Shown: in pieces, positions 1-8,595 of the stretch | Numbering within the stretch: the first letter of the stretch is position 1 | Layout: each line of letters opens with the position of its first letter | Assembly: GCA_964489735.1 (NCBI GenBank) | Contig: CAZBAL010000003.1 | Span: 39,749 to 103,748, forward strand | From: Andreesenia sp964489735 | Lineage (GTDB): Bacteria > Bacillota > Clostridia > Tissierellales > Gottschalkiaceae | Direction: 5' to 3' | DNA length: 64,000 nucleotides | Translations under genes and position numbers: made by a program | The notes under the pieces: model-generated | What the model was told of the DNA's origin: nothing | The model's input: the letters and a program-made list of their open reading frames with translations, nothing else | Database searches by the model: none

Positions 1-1730
1 TCATATGATTCAGGGTGAACAGCTGTCCTGTCAAGAATATTATCAGACTCAGGTACTCTTAAAAATCCTGCACATTGTACGAATGTCACATTTCCGAGTC
101 TCTTAACTTTAAGAAGTTCTTTTCTGTTCTTGAACCTTCCATTTTCATCCCTGTAATCCAGGATATTTTTTGCAAGAGCTCCGCTTATGCCTGACACATA
201 TCCAAGTAATGATGCAGACGCAGTGTTAACATCAACACCTACTGTATTTACACTTCCTTCTACTACTCCAGTAAGAGCATCTTCGAGTCTTTTCTGATTT
301 AAATCATGCTGATACTGACCAACACCTATATGCTTTGGCTCTATTTTTACAAGTTCCGCTAGCGGATCCTGAAGTCTTCTTCCTATAGAAATCGCACCTC
401 TTATCGTAACATCGAGATCAGGATATTCTTCGGCACCAAGCTTTGAAGCTGAATATATAGAAGCACCTGCTTCGTTTACGATTGTGTAGTACACTTCTCT
501 ATCCATTCCCTTTATAAGTTCAGCTACAAACTGCTCGGACTCTCTTGAAGCAGTTCCATTTCCTATTGCAATTATTTTTACATCGTTCTCTTCTATCATT
601 TCACCTAAAACTTTTTTTGAACCTTCTATATCGTTCTTCGGCTTTGTAGGATAAATAGTAGCATAATCCATAAGTTTTCCTGTCGAATCCATTGCTGCTA
701 TCTTACACCCTGTTCTGTATCCAGGATCAAATCCGATCACATTCACATCTTTCATAGGTGACTGCATAAGCAATGGTTTCAGATTATTTCCGAATACTTT
801 TATTGCCTGCTCTTCTGCTGTTTCTGTAAGCTCCCTTCTTATTTCCCTTTCAATCGAAGGAAATATAAGTCTCTTATAAGAGTCTTCAATGCTCAGCTTC
901 AAAAAGCTGCTTTCTTTTTTATCACTGTCAATTATCTCTGATTCCAGCTTCTCAACTACTTCTTCTAAAAGATCATCTATCTTAACTCTTATAACTTTTT
1001 CCTTTTCAGCTCTGTTTAGAGCTAGAGTTCTATGGCTTACTATTCTATTTATAGGCTCAGAGTAATCAAAGTACATTTCATACTTCGAATTATCATCACT
1101 CTTGTCAATTTCTTCTTTTGATTTTTCTTTTTCAGATACTTTCTCCTCTATCTTCTCAGATCTGATCATCGCTTTTTTGTTTAGAAGTCTCCTGATCATA
1201 TCTCTATGTTTAGCATTGTCAGAAATATTTTCAGCAATTATATCCATTGCTCCCTGGAGAACTTCATCCGTATTGTTGAGTTCATTTTCCTCTGAAATAT
1301 AGTTTTCTGCTTCTTTTATTATCTGCTCTTCACTCATTTCCTGATTCTCAATTATCATGGCAAGAGGCTCTAATCCTCTTTCCTTTGCAACAGATGCTCT
1401 AGTTCTCTTTTTCGGTCTGAAAGGCCTGTATATATCCTCAACTTTTTGCATAGTATCTGCATTTATAAGAGATTTTTCTATCTCTTCTGTCAATTTTTCC
1501 TGTTCATCTATCAGCCTTCTTACTTCTGCCTTTCGTTCCTCAAGATTTCTAAGATACATAAGTCTTTCATTCAGATCTCTAAGTAAAGTATCATCTAATC
1601 CGCCAGTTGCTTCTTTTCTATATCTAGCAATAAATGGAATTGTATTCCCTCCATCTATGAGTTCAATTGTGCTAGCAACCTGTTTCGGTCTTATACTGAA
1701 CTCTTTTGATAACTGCTTCTCTATATTCAT
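1..1730 (-). CDS. tex: Tex, S1-type RNA-binding transcription accessory protein (C-terminus cut by window edge)
   Basis: The reading frame starts at the ATG at 1730-1728 and runs open to the left edge, so about 576 of the usual 715-725 residues are present. The N-terminus is a typical Tex helical domain starting MNIEKQLSKEF. A YqgF/RuvC-like segment with GFDPGYRTG lies near residue 330, and a helix-hairpin-helix segment with VGVDVNTAS and LLGYVSGIS lies near residues 495-520. The C-terminal S1 domain would be outside the window. Between the N-terminal part and the RuvC-like domain is a charged stretch (about residues 205-225) rich in Lys and Glu. Tex binds nucleic acid and is linked to transcription fidelity and stress survival. 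It lies 158 bases downstream of prfB on the same strand, with the prfB terminator between them, so it is probably transcribed separately. Confidence 0.93.
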   Translation of the reverse strand, partial: MNIEKQLSKEFSIRPKQVASTIELIDGGNTIPFIARYRKEATGGLDDTLLRDLNERLMYLRNLEERKAEVRRLIDEQEKLTEEIEKSLINADTMQKVEDIYRPFRPKKRTRASVAKERGLEPLAMIIENQEMSEEQIIKEAENYISEENELNNTDEVLQGAMDIIAENISDNAKHRDMIRRLLNKKAMIRSEKIEEKVSEKEKSKEEIDKSDDNSKYEMYFDYSEPINRIVSHRTLALNRAEKEKVIRVKIDDLLEEVVEKLESEIIDSDKKESSFLKLSIEDSYKRLIFPSIEREIRRELTETAEEQAIKVFGNNLKPLLMQSPMKDVNVIGFDPGYRTGCKIAAMDSTGKLMDYATIYPTKPKNDIEGSKKVLGEMIEENDVKIIAIGNGTASRESEQFVAELIKGMDREVYYTIVNEAGASIYSASKLGAEEYPDLDVTIRGAISIGRRLQDPLAELVKIEPKHIGVGQYQHDLNQKRLEDALTGVVEGSVNTVGVDVNTASASLLGYVSGISGALAKNILDYRDENGRFKNRKELLKVKRLGNVTFVQCAGFLRVPESDNILDRTAVHPESY

Positions 1731-1873
1731 CTAATCATCTCTCTTTTCTTGCTTTTTCTCTATACTTACCTGATGCAGATTTATCTTTGAACTTCAAACT
1801 TCAGACTATATAAATCCGCATATTTTCTCTAGCTCAGATTTTATTTCTATATTTGAACTTGCAGCTGAACTGA

Positions 1874-1901
1874 CAAAAAAAGAGAACCCTAAAGATTCTC
1901 T
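1874..1901 (-). terminator. Rho-independent terminator of prfB
   Basis: On the minus strand an AGAGAA / TTCTCT stem with a short loop is followed by a run of seven or eight T. The prfB stop codon TAG lies inside the loop, so the hairpin overlaps the end of the gene. Confidence 0.75.
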
Positions 1902-2999
1902 TTTGCCTTTTGACTTAAATATTCATTTATAAATGAATCTATATCTCCATCTATAACTGCATCTATATTTCCTACTTCATGATTGGTTCTATGGTCTTTC
2001 ACCATAGTATAAGGATTGAAAACATAGGATCTGATCTGAGAACCCCATCCGATCTGTGAATAATTTCCCTGAAGGTCATCAATTTTTTCCTTCTGTTCAT
2101 CCATTTTCAATCTCCAAAGCTTCGAAACAAGCATATTCATCGCGGTAGCTCTGTTGCTGTGCTGTGATCTTTCGTTCTGACACTGAACTATTATCCCCGT
2201 TGGAATATGAGTGATTCTTACAGCTGAATCTGTCGTATTAACATGCTGTCCTCCTGCTCCACTCGCTCTGTAGGTATCTATCTTGAGATCTGATGGATCT
2301 ATTTCTATAGCCTCCACATCATCAAGCTCAGGATAAACATCTACCGATGCAAATGAAGTATGTCTCTTACCTGAAGAGTCATATGGAGAAATCCTTATCA
2401 ATCTGTGAACACCTTTTTCAGACTTCAGATAACCGTATACATTAGCTCCCTCGACCCTAAATGTCACAGATTTTATTCCGCCTTCAGTATCTCTCTGATA
2501 ATCAAGTATTTTCACTGAGAAATTCTTTGACTCACACCATCTTGTGTACATTCTGAATAGCATTTCCGCCCAGTCCTGCGCTTCAGTACCACCTGCACCA
2601 GAATGTATTGCAACAACTGCATTGCTATTGTCGTACTCCTCATTGAGCAGTATTTCCAGTTCAAACTGCTCTGAAAGTTTAACAAGCTCTCTTGACAGTT
2701 CCTTAAGTTCATCGAAATATGAATCATCTGAAGTTTCCTCTAAAAGTTCTATCAGAATCTCAGCATCATCATATTTCGCCTTCAAATCCTTATATCTATC
2801 CAGTCTGTCTTTTAATTCATTCATCTCTTTTAAAGTCTTTTGAGCCTTTTCCTGATCATTCCAAAAATCTTCTTTGAATGTCAGTGCCTCTAGCTCAAAA
2901 AATCTGTTTTCCATCTTGTCCGTGTCAAAGAGAGTTCCCAATTTCTATTATATTCTCTTTAACACCTGACAGTTTATCTTTATATAGATCGAGTTCCAT
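1889..2999 (-). CDS. prfB: Peptide chain release factor 2, with programmed +1 frameshift
   Basis: RF2 releases the peptide at UGA and UAA stops. The gene starts at ATG 2999-2997, two bases after the secA stop codon. It reads 24 codons (MELDLYKDKL...) to CTT TGA C at 2930-2924. A +1 slip at CTT then continues with DTDKMENRF to the TAG at 1889, giving about 369 residues. The downstream part alone would look like an ORF starting at a TTG at 2941, but family length and the CTTTGAC slip site show that the upstream segment belongs to it. The GGQ motif (GAGGQHVN) is near residue 249. The stop-recognition tripeptide reads SPY instead of the usual SPF. The usual strong AGGGGG just before the slip site is reduced to GGGA here. 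Confidence 0.95.
2924..2930 (-). promoter_or_regulatory. RF2 autoregulatory frameshift site CTTTGAC
   Basis: CTT TGA C follows 23 sense codons after the prfB ATG. It matches the conserved RF2 slip site exactly: P-site CTT, in-frame UGA in poor context (following C), and a continuing frame one base on. It is known in this family as feedback control of RF2 level. The internal Shine-Dalgarno-like stimulator upstream (GGGA, 9 bases before CTT) looks weak. Confidence 0.93.
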
Positions 3000-3001
3000 T
3001 A

Positions 3002-5746
3002 TTAATCATCTGCCCCACAACATCTTTTGTATTTTTTCCCGCTTCCACATGGACAAGGGTCATTTCTTCCTATTTTTTCTCCAAGTGTAACAGGTGCTTT
3101 TGCACTGTCTTCAGGTGAGTTAGTAGTCACAGGCTCAGCAACTCTTTCTCTTTGGACAGTTTCATTTATCTGAATATTGTATAGTGCTCTAACAGTATCT
3201 TCCTGAATACTCTCTATCATCTCTTCGAACATATCATAACCTTCTTCCTGATACGCTCTTACTGGATCCTGCTGACCCATAGCTCTAAGCCCTATACCTT
3301 GTTTTAGCTGATCCATAGCATCTATATGATCCATCCACTTAGTGTCTACAACTCTCAGAAGAATTACTCTCTCAATTTCTCTCATCTGTTCTGAGCCGAT
3401 TTCTTCTTCTTTTTCATCATACATAACATGAGCTGCATCTTTAAGGATATCCTTGAGGTTATCTCTTGTTAATGATTCTATATCATCTATCTTACCTTCC
3501 TGATTGAATGGGAATACACTGCTTAAATATGCTTCAAGACCTGATAAATCCCATTCTTCAGGGTACTTACCTTCTGCAGTATATTTATCCACTGAACCAT
3601 CTATTATAGCATCTATCATAGTGTTAACTTCTTGCTTAAGATCTTCTCCCTCAAGAACTTTTCTTCTCTCTGCATATATAACTTCTCTTTGCTTGTTCAT
3701 AACATCATCATACTGTAATACATGCTTTCTAGTACTGAAGTTGTTACCCTCTATTTTTCTCTGAGCACTCTCAATAGATCTTGAAAGCATTCTAGCTTCT
3801 AGCGGCTCATCGTCTTCCATACCTATTCTTTCAACAAGTCCCTGCACTCTCTCACTTCCGAAAAGTCTCATAAGATCATCCTCAAGTGAAACGAAGAATC
3901 TAGAAGAACCTACGTCTCCCTGACGACCTGAACGACCTCTTAGCTGATTGTCGATACGTCTAGTTTCATGTCTCTCAGTACCGATAATATGAAGTCCTCC
4001 GACTTCTTTTACCTTTTCAGCTTGAGCATCTACTATCTCTTTCTTCTCACTTAGTAGCTTTTCATATGTTTCTCTAGCTTTTAGAATCTCTTCATCTTCC
4101 GTTTCATAAAAAGTATCCGCCTGATTTATGTGTTCATCATCGAAGCCTTTTTTCTTCATTTCATTTTTTGCCATGAATGAAGGGTTTCCTCCAAGGATAA
4201 TATCCGTACCACGTCCTGCCATGTTTGTGGCAATAGTAACAGCACCGAAACTACCCGCCTGAGCAACTATTTCAGCCTCTCTCTGGTGATGCTTAGCATT
4301 AAGAACTTCATGCTTGATTCCAGCTCTTTTAAGAAGTGACGACAGATATTCTGAAATTTCTATAGATATAGTACCTACAAGTACAGGCTGTCCTTTAGCA
4401 TTCTTTTCTTTTATTTCATTTACAACAGCTTTAAATTTAGCCGCTAAATCTTTATATACAACATCCGGATTGTCTTCTCTTATTACAGGCTTGTTAGTTG
4501 GTATTTCAATAACATCAACCTTGTATATATCTCTGAACTCCTGCTCTTCTGTCTTTGCAGTACCAGTCATACCAGAAAGTTTCTTGTACATTCTGAAGTA
4601 GTTCTGGAATGTTATAGTAGCAAGCGTCTTAGACTCTCTCTTAACTTCAAGTCCTTCTTTTGCCTCTATAGCCTGGTGAAGCCCTTCACTGTATCTTCTA
4701 CCATACATAATTCTTCCTGTGAACTCATCTACAATCAGTATCTCTCCATCATCTACAACATAGTCAATGTCCAGTTTCATGATATTGTTAGCCTTAAGTG
4801 CCTGATTAAGATGGTGAAGAAGCTCCATATTCTCAGGGTCTGATAAATTTTCAACTGTAAAGTATTTCTCAGCTTTTGCTATACCTTTCTCAGTTAAGTT
4901 TACAGCTTTCGACTTTTCATCTACAACAAAATCAACTTCTTCTATTACGTATTCTCTTTCAAACAGCATATCCTTTTTCTCTTTAGGATCTATTACTCTT
5001 CCTTCTAAAGTTCTAACAAATCTATCAGCAATCATATAAAGCTCTGTAGACTTATCTCCTGATCCTGAGATTATAAGTGGCGTTCTTGCCTCATCAATAA
5101 GTATTGAGTCAACCTCATCGACTATCGCATAGTTCAGTTCTCTTTGAACCATTTCAGATTTATAGACAACCATATTATCTCTCAGATAGTCAAATCCATA
5201 TTCATTATTAGTTCCGTAAGTAATATCTGCAGCATACGCAGCTCTTCTCTCATCATTGTCCATATCATGAAGAATACATCCAACCGATAGACCTAAGAAA
5301 TTGTATACTTTTGCCATCCATTCCTTATCCCTTTTTGCAAGGTAGTCGTTGACTGTAACAACGTGAACACCTTTACCTGAAAGAGCATTAAGATAAACTG
5401 GAAGTGTCGCAACAAGCGTTTTACCTTCCCCAGTCTTCATCTCAGCTATCCTTCCCTGGTGAAGTATTATACCACCAATAAGCTGAACCTCGTAATGCTT
5501 CATTCCAAGCACTCTTGAAGAAGCTTCTCTCATAACTGCGAAAGCCTCAACAAGAAGATCATCCAGTGACTCTCCTTCTTCTACTCTCTTTTTGAACTCC
5601 TCAGTTTTACCTTTCAGTTCCTCATCTGTTAATTTGGAAACTTCTGTATCTAAAGCCATTATTTTCTTTGCGATTGGCTGAATTCTCTTAACTTCTCTTT
5701 CACTATAAGTTCCTAATATTCTTTCCAAAAATCTCAACTGTTTCAC
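3002..5746 (-). CDS. secA: Protein translocase ATPase SecA
   Basis: SecA is the motor of Sec-dependent protein export through SecYEG. At 914 residues it is slightly longer than the B. subtilis protein. It has Walker A (TGEGKT, about residue 105), the GGIILHQG segment, the DEVDSILIDEARTPLIISG nucleotide-binding stretch, the AGRGTDI and RGRSGRQGD helicase motifs, the preprotein cross-linking region, and a C-terminal zinc-binding tail (CPCGSG then CC). Start ATG at 5746. It lies directly upstream of prfB, two bases apart, so the two are probably co-transcribed, as in other Firmicutes. hpf is upstream behind a terminator. Confidence 0.98.
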   Translation of the reverse strand: MKQLRFLERILGTYSEREVKRIQPIAKKIMALDTEVSKLTDEELKGKTEEFKKRVEEGESLDDLLVEAFAVMREASSRVLGMKHYEVQLIGGIILHQGRIAEMKTGEGKTLVATLPVYLNALSGKGVHVVTVNDYLAKRDKEWMAKVYNFLGLSVGCILHDMDNDERRAAYAADITYGTNNEYGFDYLRDNMVVYKSEMVQRELNYAIVDEVDSILIDEARTPLIISGSGDKSTELYMIADRFVRTLEGRVIDPKEKKDMLFEREYVIEEVDFVVDEKSKAVNLTEKGIAKAEKYFTVENLSDPENMELLHHLNQALKANNIMKLDIDYVVDDGEILIVDEFTGRIMYGRRYSEGLHQAIEAKEGLEVKRESKTLATITFQNYFRMYKKLSGMTGTAKTEEQEFRDIYKVDVIEIPTNKPVIREDNPDVVYKDLAAKFKAVVNEIKEKNAKGQPVLVGTISIEISEYLSSLLKRAGIKHEVLNAKHHQREAEIVAQAGSFGAVTIATNMAGRGTDIILGGNPSFMAKNEMKKKGFDDEHINQADTFYETEDEEILKARETYEKLLSEKKEIVDAQAEKVKEVGGLHIIGTERHETRRIDNQLRGRSGRQGDVGSSRFFVSLEDDLMRLFGSERVQGLVERIGMEDDEPLEARMLSRSIESAQRKIEGNNFSTRKHVLQYDDVMNKQREVIYAERRKVLEGEDLKQEVNTMIDAIIDGSVDKYTAEGKYPEEWDLSGLEAYLSSVFPFNQEGKIDDIESLTRDNLKDILKDAAHVMYDEKEEEIGSEQMREIERVILLRVVDTKWMDHIDAMDQLKQGIGLRAMGQQDPVRAYQEEGYDMFEEMIESIQEDTVRALYNIQINETVQRERVAEPVTTNSPEDSAKAPVTLGEKIGRNDPCPCGSGKKYKRCCGADD

Positions 5747-5882
5747 TCCTAATGCTCACCGCTTAAAAAGCTTGAGCTTATGAATTTACTAACCTTTATT
5801 TTATCATTATATAAAGCCTTATACAAGTATATAATCAACACAAAAGGATTGAGGCACTTGAATAATATTTATTCTAGAAAAC

Positions 5883-5997
5883 TTCATAAGAATATTTCAT
5901 AAGAATACATTGTTTATATATATTCCAGATCAATCCAGTAATAATTTCCAGATCAATAATAAGTTTCCGATTCAATAATAGATTCCAGATAATGATA
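5883..5997. repeat. Two sets of short tandem repeats between hpf and secA
   Basis: A 12-mer (TTCATAAGAATA) occurs at 5883-5894 and again at 5896-5907. It is followed by four degraded copies of a unit close to TTCCAGATCAATAATA, at 5923, 5946, 5965 and 5983. The 323-base gap 5747-6069 holds only these repeats, the secA promoter region and the hpf terminator. Confidence 0.7.
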
Positions 5998-6006
5998 AAT
6001 TTCTGT

Positions 6007-6034
6007 AAAAAAAAGATGACCCATAAAGGTCATC
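6007..6034 (-). terminator. Terminator of hpf
   Basis: A 7-bp perfect stem (GATGACC / GGTCATC, 6015-6021 and 6028-6034) has an eight-base A run on its left side, which is the U run for minus-strand transcripts, and a T run on its right. It can act in both directions. The natural client is hpf, which ends at 6070. Confidence 0.85.
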
Positions 6035-6069
6035 TCTTTTTTTATATATTATAGTTTTATTTCTATATA

Positions 6070-6600
6070 TTAATATTGTGGTTCTATAAGACCGTATTGA
6101 CCGTCTTTTCTCTTGTAAACCACATTCGCATCTCCAGTTTCAGCGTTTTCAAATACGAAGAACGCATGTCCTATAAGTTCCATTTGAAGAATTGCTTCTT
6201 CTTCTCCCATTGGCTTTATAGGGAATCTCTTAACTTTAACTATCTTCTTCTCTTCTCCTCTTTCTTCTTCTGGAAGAGTTTCAACATTTTCAAATCTGAT
6301 AGTGTCCATGCTCTTTTTGCTTTGCATTTTTTCTTTGTGCTTTCTTAATTGTCTTTCAAGAACGTCTATTACTTTATCAAGTGAAGCATACATATCATCG
6401 CTTGACTCTTCAGCTCTTATGATACTTCCTTTTAAAGGTATTGTAACCTCAACTATTTGACTGTTTTTTTGTACGTTTAGAGTTACTGTAGCTTCTGCAT
6501 CATCACGGAAATATTTGTCAAGTCTTGCTAACTTTCTATCTACCGCACTGTCTAAAGCTTCTGTTACTTCTACGCCTCTTCCTACTAATGTATAAATCAT
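6070..6600 (-). CDS. hpf: Ribosome hibernation promoting factor, long form
   Basis: The 176 residues fit long-form HPF, which binds the 30S decoding site and dimerises 70S ribosomes into inactive 100S particles in slow growth or stress. The N-terminal RaiA/HPF domain (residues 1-100, MIYTLVGRGVEVTEAL, LDKYF, ATVTL) is followed by a charged linker. The C-terminal dimerisation domain (about 120-176) has VKVKRFPIKPMGEEEAI, the F-F-F segment and YGLIEP. AGGAG precedes the ATG at 6600. It lies upstream of secA-prfB but is separated by its own terminator. The likely promoter is at 6675-6704. Confidence 0.96.
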   Translation of the reverse strand: MIYTLVGRGVEVTEALDSAVDRKLARLDKYFRDDAEATVTLNVQKNSQIVEVTIPLKGSIIRAEESSDDMYASLDKVIDVLERQLRKHKEKMQSKKSMDTIRFENVETLPEEERGEEKKIVKVKRFPIKPMGEEEAILQMELIGHAFFVFENAETGDANVVYKRKDGQYGLIEPQY

Positions 6601-6674
6601 TTTAAAACAACTCCTCCCAAAACTATCGCATTTAAGTATAATATACTTTTTCTATGTTTTATGTTCTATTTGTT

Positions 6675-6704
6675 ATTATACCCCTAGAAGTGAATATTTA
6701 ACAA
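6675..6704 (-). promoter_or_regulatory. Probable hpf promoter
   Basis: On the minus strand TTGTTA is followed after 18 bases by TATAAT. The same stretch also reads GTTAAA-N13-GGGTAT, close to the general-stress sigma-B pattern GTTTAA-N12-15-GGGTAT. It lies about 75-100 bases upstream of the hpf start. Which sigma factor uses it cannot be told by eye. Confidence 0.55.
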
Positions 6705-6758
6705 GCTAATTTTATATTTTGTATTTTTTTGAAAATTCATTAAACTATTCACACCATT

Positions 6759-6865
6759 TGTTGATAAAGTTGATAACATTCTGTGGATAATGTTAATAAC
6801 TTTGTGAATAACTGTTGATATCCTCATTTGTTATCTGAAAAACTGTTAATACTTTTGTGAATTAT
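6759..6865. promoter_or_regulatory. Cluster of DnaA-box-like 9-mers
   Basis: A perfect TGTGGATAA (complement TTATCCACA, the consensus DnaA box) is at 6782-6790. Related 9-mers lie around it at 9-14 base steps: TGTTGATAA (6759), AGTTGATAA (6768), TGTTAATAA (6791), TGTGAATAA (6803), TGTTGATAT (6813), and weaker ones at 6844 and 6857. The stretch is very AT-rich and sits between the pncB end and the hpf promoter. No dnaA or dnaN gene is nearby. Confidence 0.5.
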
Positions 6866-6900
6866 AGCTTTATTGAAACTTTCTATCAACTATCAGAAAC

Positions 6901-8373
6901 CTATATGTTCAGCTTAACATCGCCGCCAAGCATGTTCATTCTCTTAGTCCACAGCTCTCTAGAAAGATCCACATAGTATTTCTGTGGATACTCAAATCTT
7001 AACATTTCTGTCCACAGTCCTTCTATTTCTTCTGCAGTTCTCTTTCTAATTTCTTCAATCGTCGGAAGTTCATATACCAGATTTCCTTTATCAAATATCT
7101 TAACTTGAAGTTCTTTTGTATAATAATTAGTAAGCTCTGTTTTTTTCCATGTGTGAACAGGATGGAAAAGCACATACGGTTTAGATTCATCGATTACCTC
7201 ATCTCTAAGGCATAGAAGATCTCCTCTGACTTTTCCTGTTTCCTTAGAATAGAATCTGACTATCTTCTTAAATCCAGGAGTAGTTATCTTTTCCGGATTT
7301 TCACTTATCTTGATTTTTGGTACTATCTCTCCATCTTTCTCAACTGCCACTAATTTATATACTCCCCCGAAAACCGGAGAAGTCAAAGATGTTATGAGGT
7401 TTTCTCCAACACCAAACTGATCAACCTTAGCTCCCTGACTTATTATATCTCTAATAAGATACTCATCAAGTCCACTAGAGGCTACTATCTTGCAATCTTC
7501 CATTCCTGCTGAATCTAGCATCTCTCTAGCTTTTACAGATAGATAAGCTATATCACCACTGTCTATTCTTATCCCTTTAAGTCTATTACCACTAGGCTCA
7601 AGTATCTTTTTTGCAGCTCTTATAGCATTTGGAACACCTGATTTTAAAACATTATAGGTATCTACAAGCAGAACTGAGCTTTCAGGATAAGTCTTGCAGT
7701 ATGCTTCAAAAGCTTCATATTCATCATCAAATGATTGAACCCAGCTATGAGCCATAGTTCCAAGTGCCGGAACCCCATATTTCATCTCAGATATTGAACA
7801 TGCCGTTCCCGAGCATCCTCCAATATACGCAGCTCTTGCCCCTATCATTGCAGCATCATACCCCTGTGCTCTTCTGGAACCAAATTCCATTATAGCTCTT
7901 CCTTTTGCAGCTCTTACAATTCTATTCGCTTTAGTAGCAATCAGTGTCTGATGATTTATACTTACAAGCACCATTGTTTCAATAAGCTGACACTGAATTA
8001 TAGGTCCTCTTACAGTTATCAACGGTTCATACGGAAATACCGGTGTTCCTTCAGGCACCGCCCAGACATCACATTCAAACTTGAATTCCTTAAGATAAGA
8101 TAAAAACTCCTCCGAAAAAATTCCTTTATTTCTCAAATAATCAATATCCTTTTCAGTAAATGACAGGTTCTGAAAATATTCAATCAGCTGTTCAAGTCCT
8201 GCCATTATTGCAAATCCACCATCATCAGGTATTTTTCTGAAAAACATATCGAAATATGCGATTGTATCCTTCATACCACTTTTTAAATATCCATTTCCCA
8301 TGGTGAACTGATAGAAATCCGCCAGCATGGATAAGTTTCTCTCATTCATTCTTTCGTTCATTTTTTTATCCAC
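6901..8373 (-). CDS. pncB: Nicotinate phosphoribosyltransferase
   Basis: It makes nicotinate mononucleotide from nicotinate and PRPP in NAD salvage. The 490-residue length fits the Firmicute form. Recognisable parts are the N-terminal MLADFYQFTMGNGYL, the FGSRRAQG stretch near the active site, GGCSGTACS, GTMAHSWVQ, the IRIDSGD barrel strand and the FGVGENL phosphate-binding strand. The GTG start at 8373 is supported by AGGAG upstream; ATG codons follow at codons 5 and 9. A consensus DnaA-box 9-mer (TTATCCACA, 8366-8374) overlaps the start codon. Confidence 0.95.
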   Translation of the reverse strand: MDKKMNERMNERNLSMLADFYQFTMGNGYLKSGMKDTIAYFDMFFRKIPDDGGFAIMAGLEQLIEYFQNLSFTEKDIDYLRNKGIFSEEFLSYLKEFKFECDVWAVPEGTPVFPYEPLITVRGPIIQCQLIETMVLVSINHQTLIATKANRIVRAAKGRAIMEFGSRRAQGYDAAMIGARAAYIGGCSGTACSISEMKYGVPALGTMAHSWVQSFDDEYEAFEAYCKTYPESSVLLVDTYNVLKSGVPNAIRAAKKILEPSGNRLKGIRIDSGDIAYLSVKAREMLDSAGMEDCKIVASSGLDEYLIRDIISQGAKVDQFGVGENLITSLTSPVFGGVYKLVAVEKDGEIVPKIKISENPEKITTPGFKKIVRFYSKETGKVRGDLLCLRDEVIDESKPYVLFHPVHTWKKTELTNYYTKELQVKIFDKGNLVYELPTIEEIRKRTAEEIEGLWTEMLRFEYPQKYYVDLSRELWTKRMNMLGGDVKLNI

Positions 8374-8595
8374 AACATACTCTCCTAACTTCCATTTATT
8401 AGAATAAAATATATATCATAATACTGTTACTATGATTATATCACTATTGAATCAACTATTATATATACCTGTGTACATTGTAATAATATTATTGCAGATA
8501 TATAATTTGCATTTAAAACTTCATTGTGTAATAATAAACTTTGTAGAATATAAATAATAGATTGGTCGTAAAATCAAATTGTTAGGGGGGTTTTT
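8374..8595. promoter_or_regulatory. Divergent promoter region, pncB / unknown gene
   Basis: 222 AT-rich bases between divergent starts. Ribosome binding sites are visible at both ends (AGGAG before pncB, a run of G before the plus-strand GTG). I see no clear operator or riboswitch. Confidence 0.5.

Noticed and set aside
1102..1734. Plus-strand ORFs of 66 and 125 codons
   Set aside because: They lie antisense within tex, have no ribosome binding sites and give Ser/Phe-rich shadow proteins.
2512..2941. prfB starting at TTG 2941 without frameshift
   Set aside because: It would lack the conserved N-terminal segment, and the CTTTGAC slip site with upstream ATG explains the full-length protein.
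5923..5997. Possible CRISPR array
   Set aside because: Units are about 20 bases, degenerate and without unique spacers; no cas genes.
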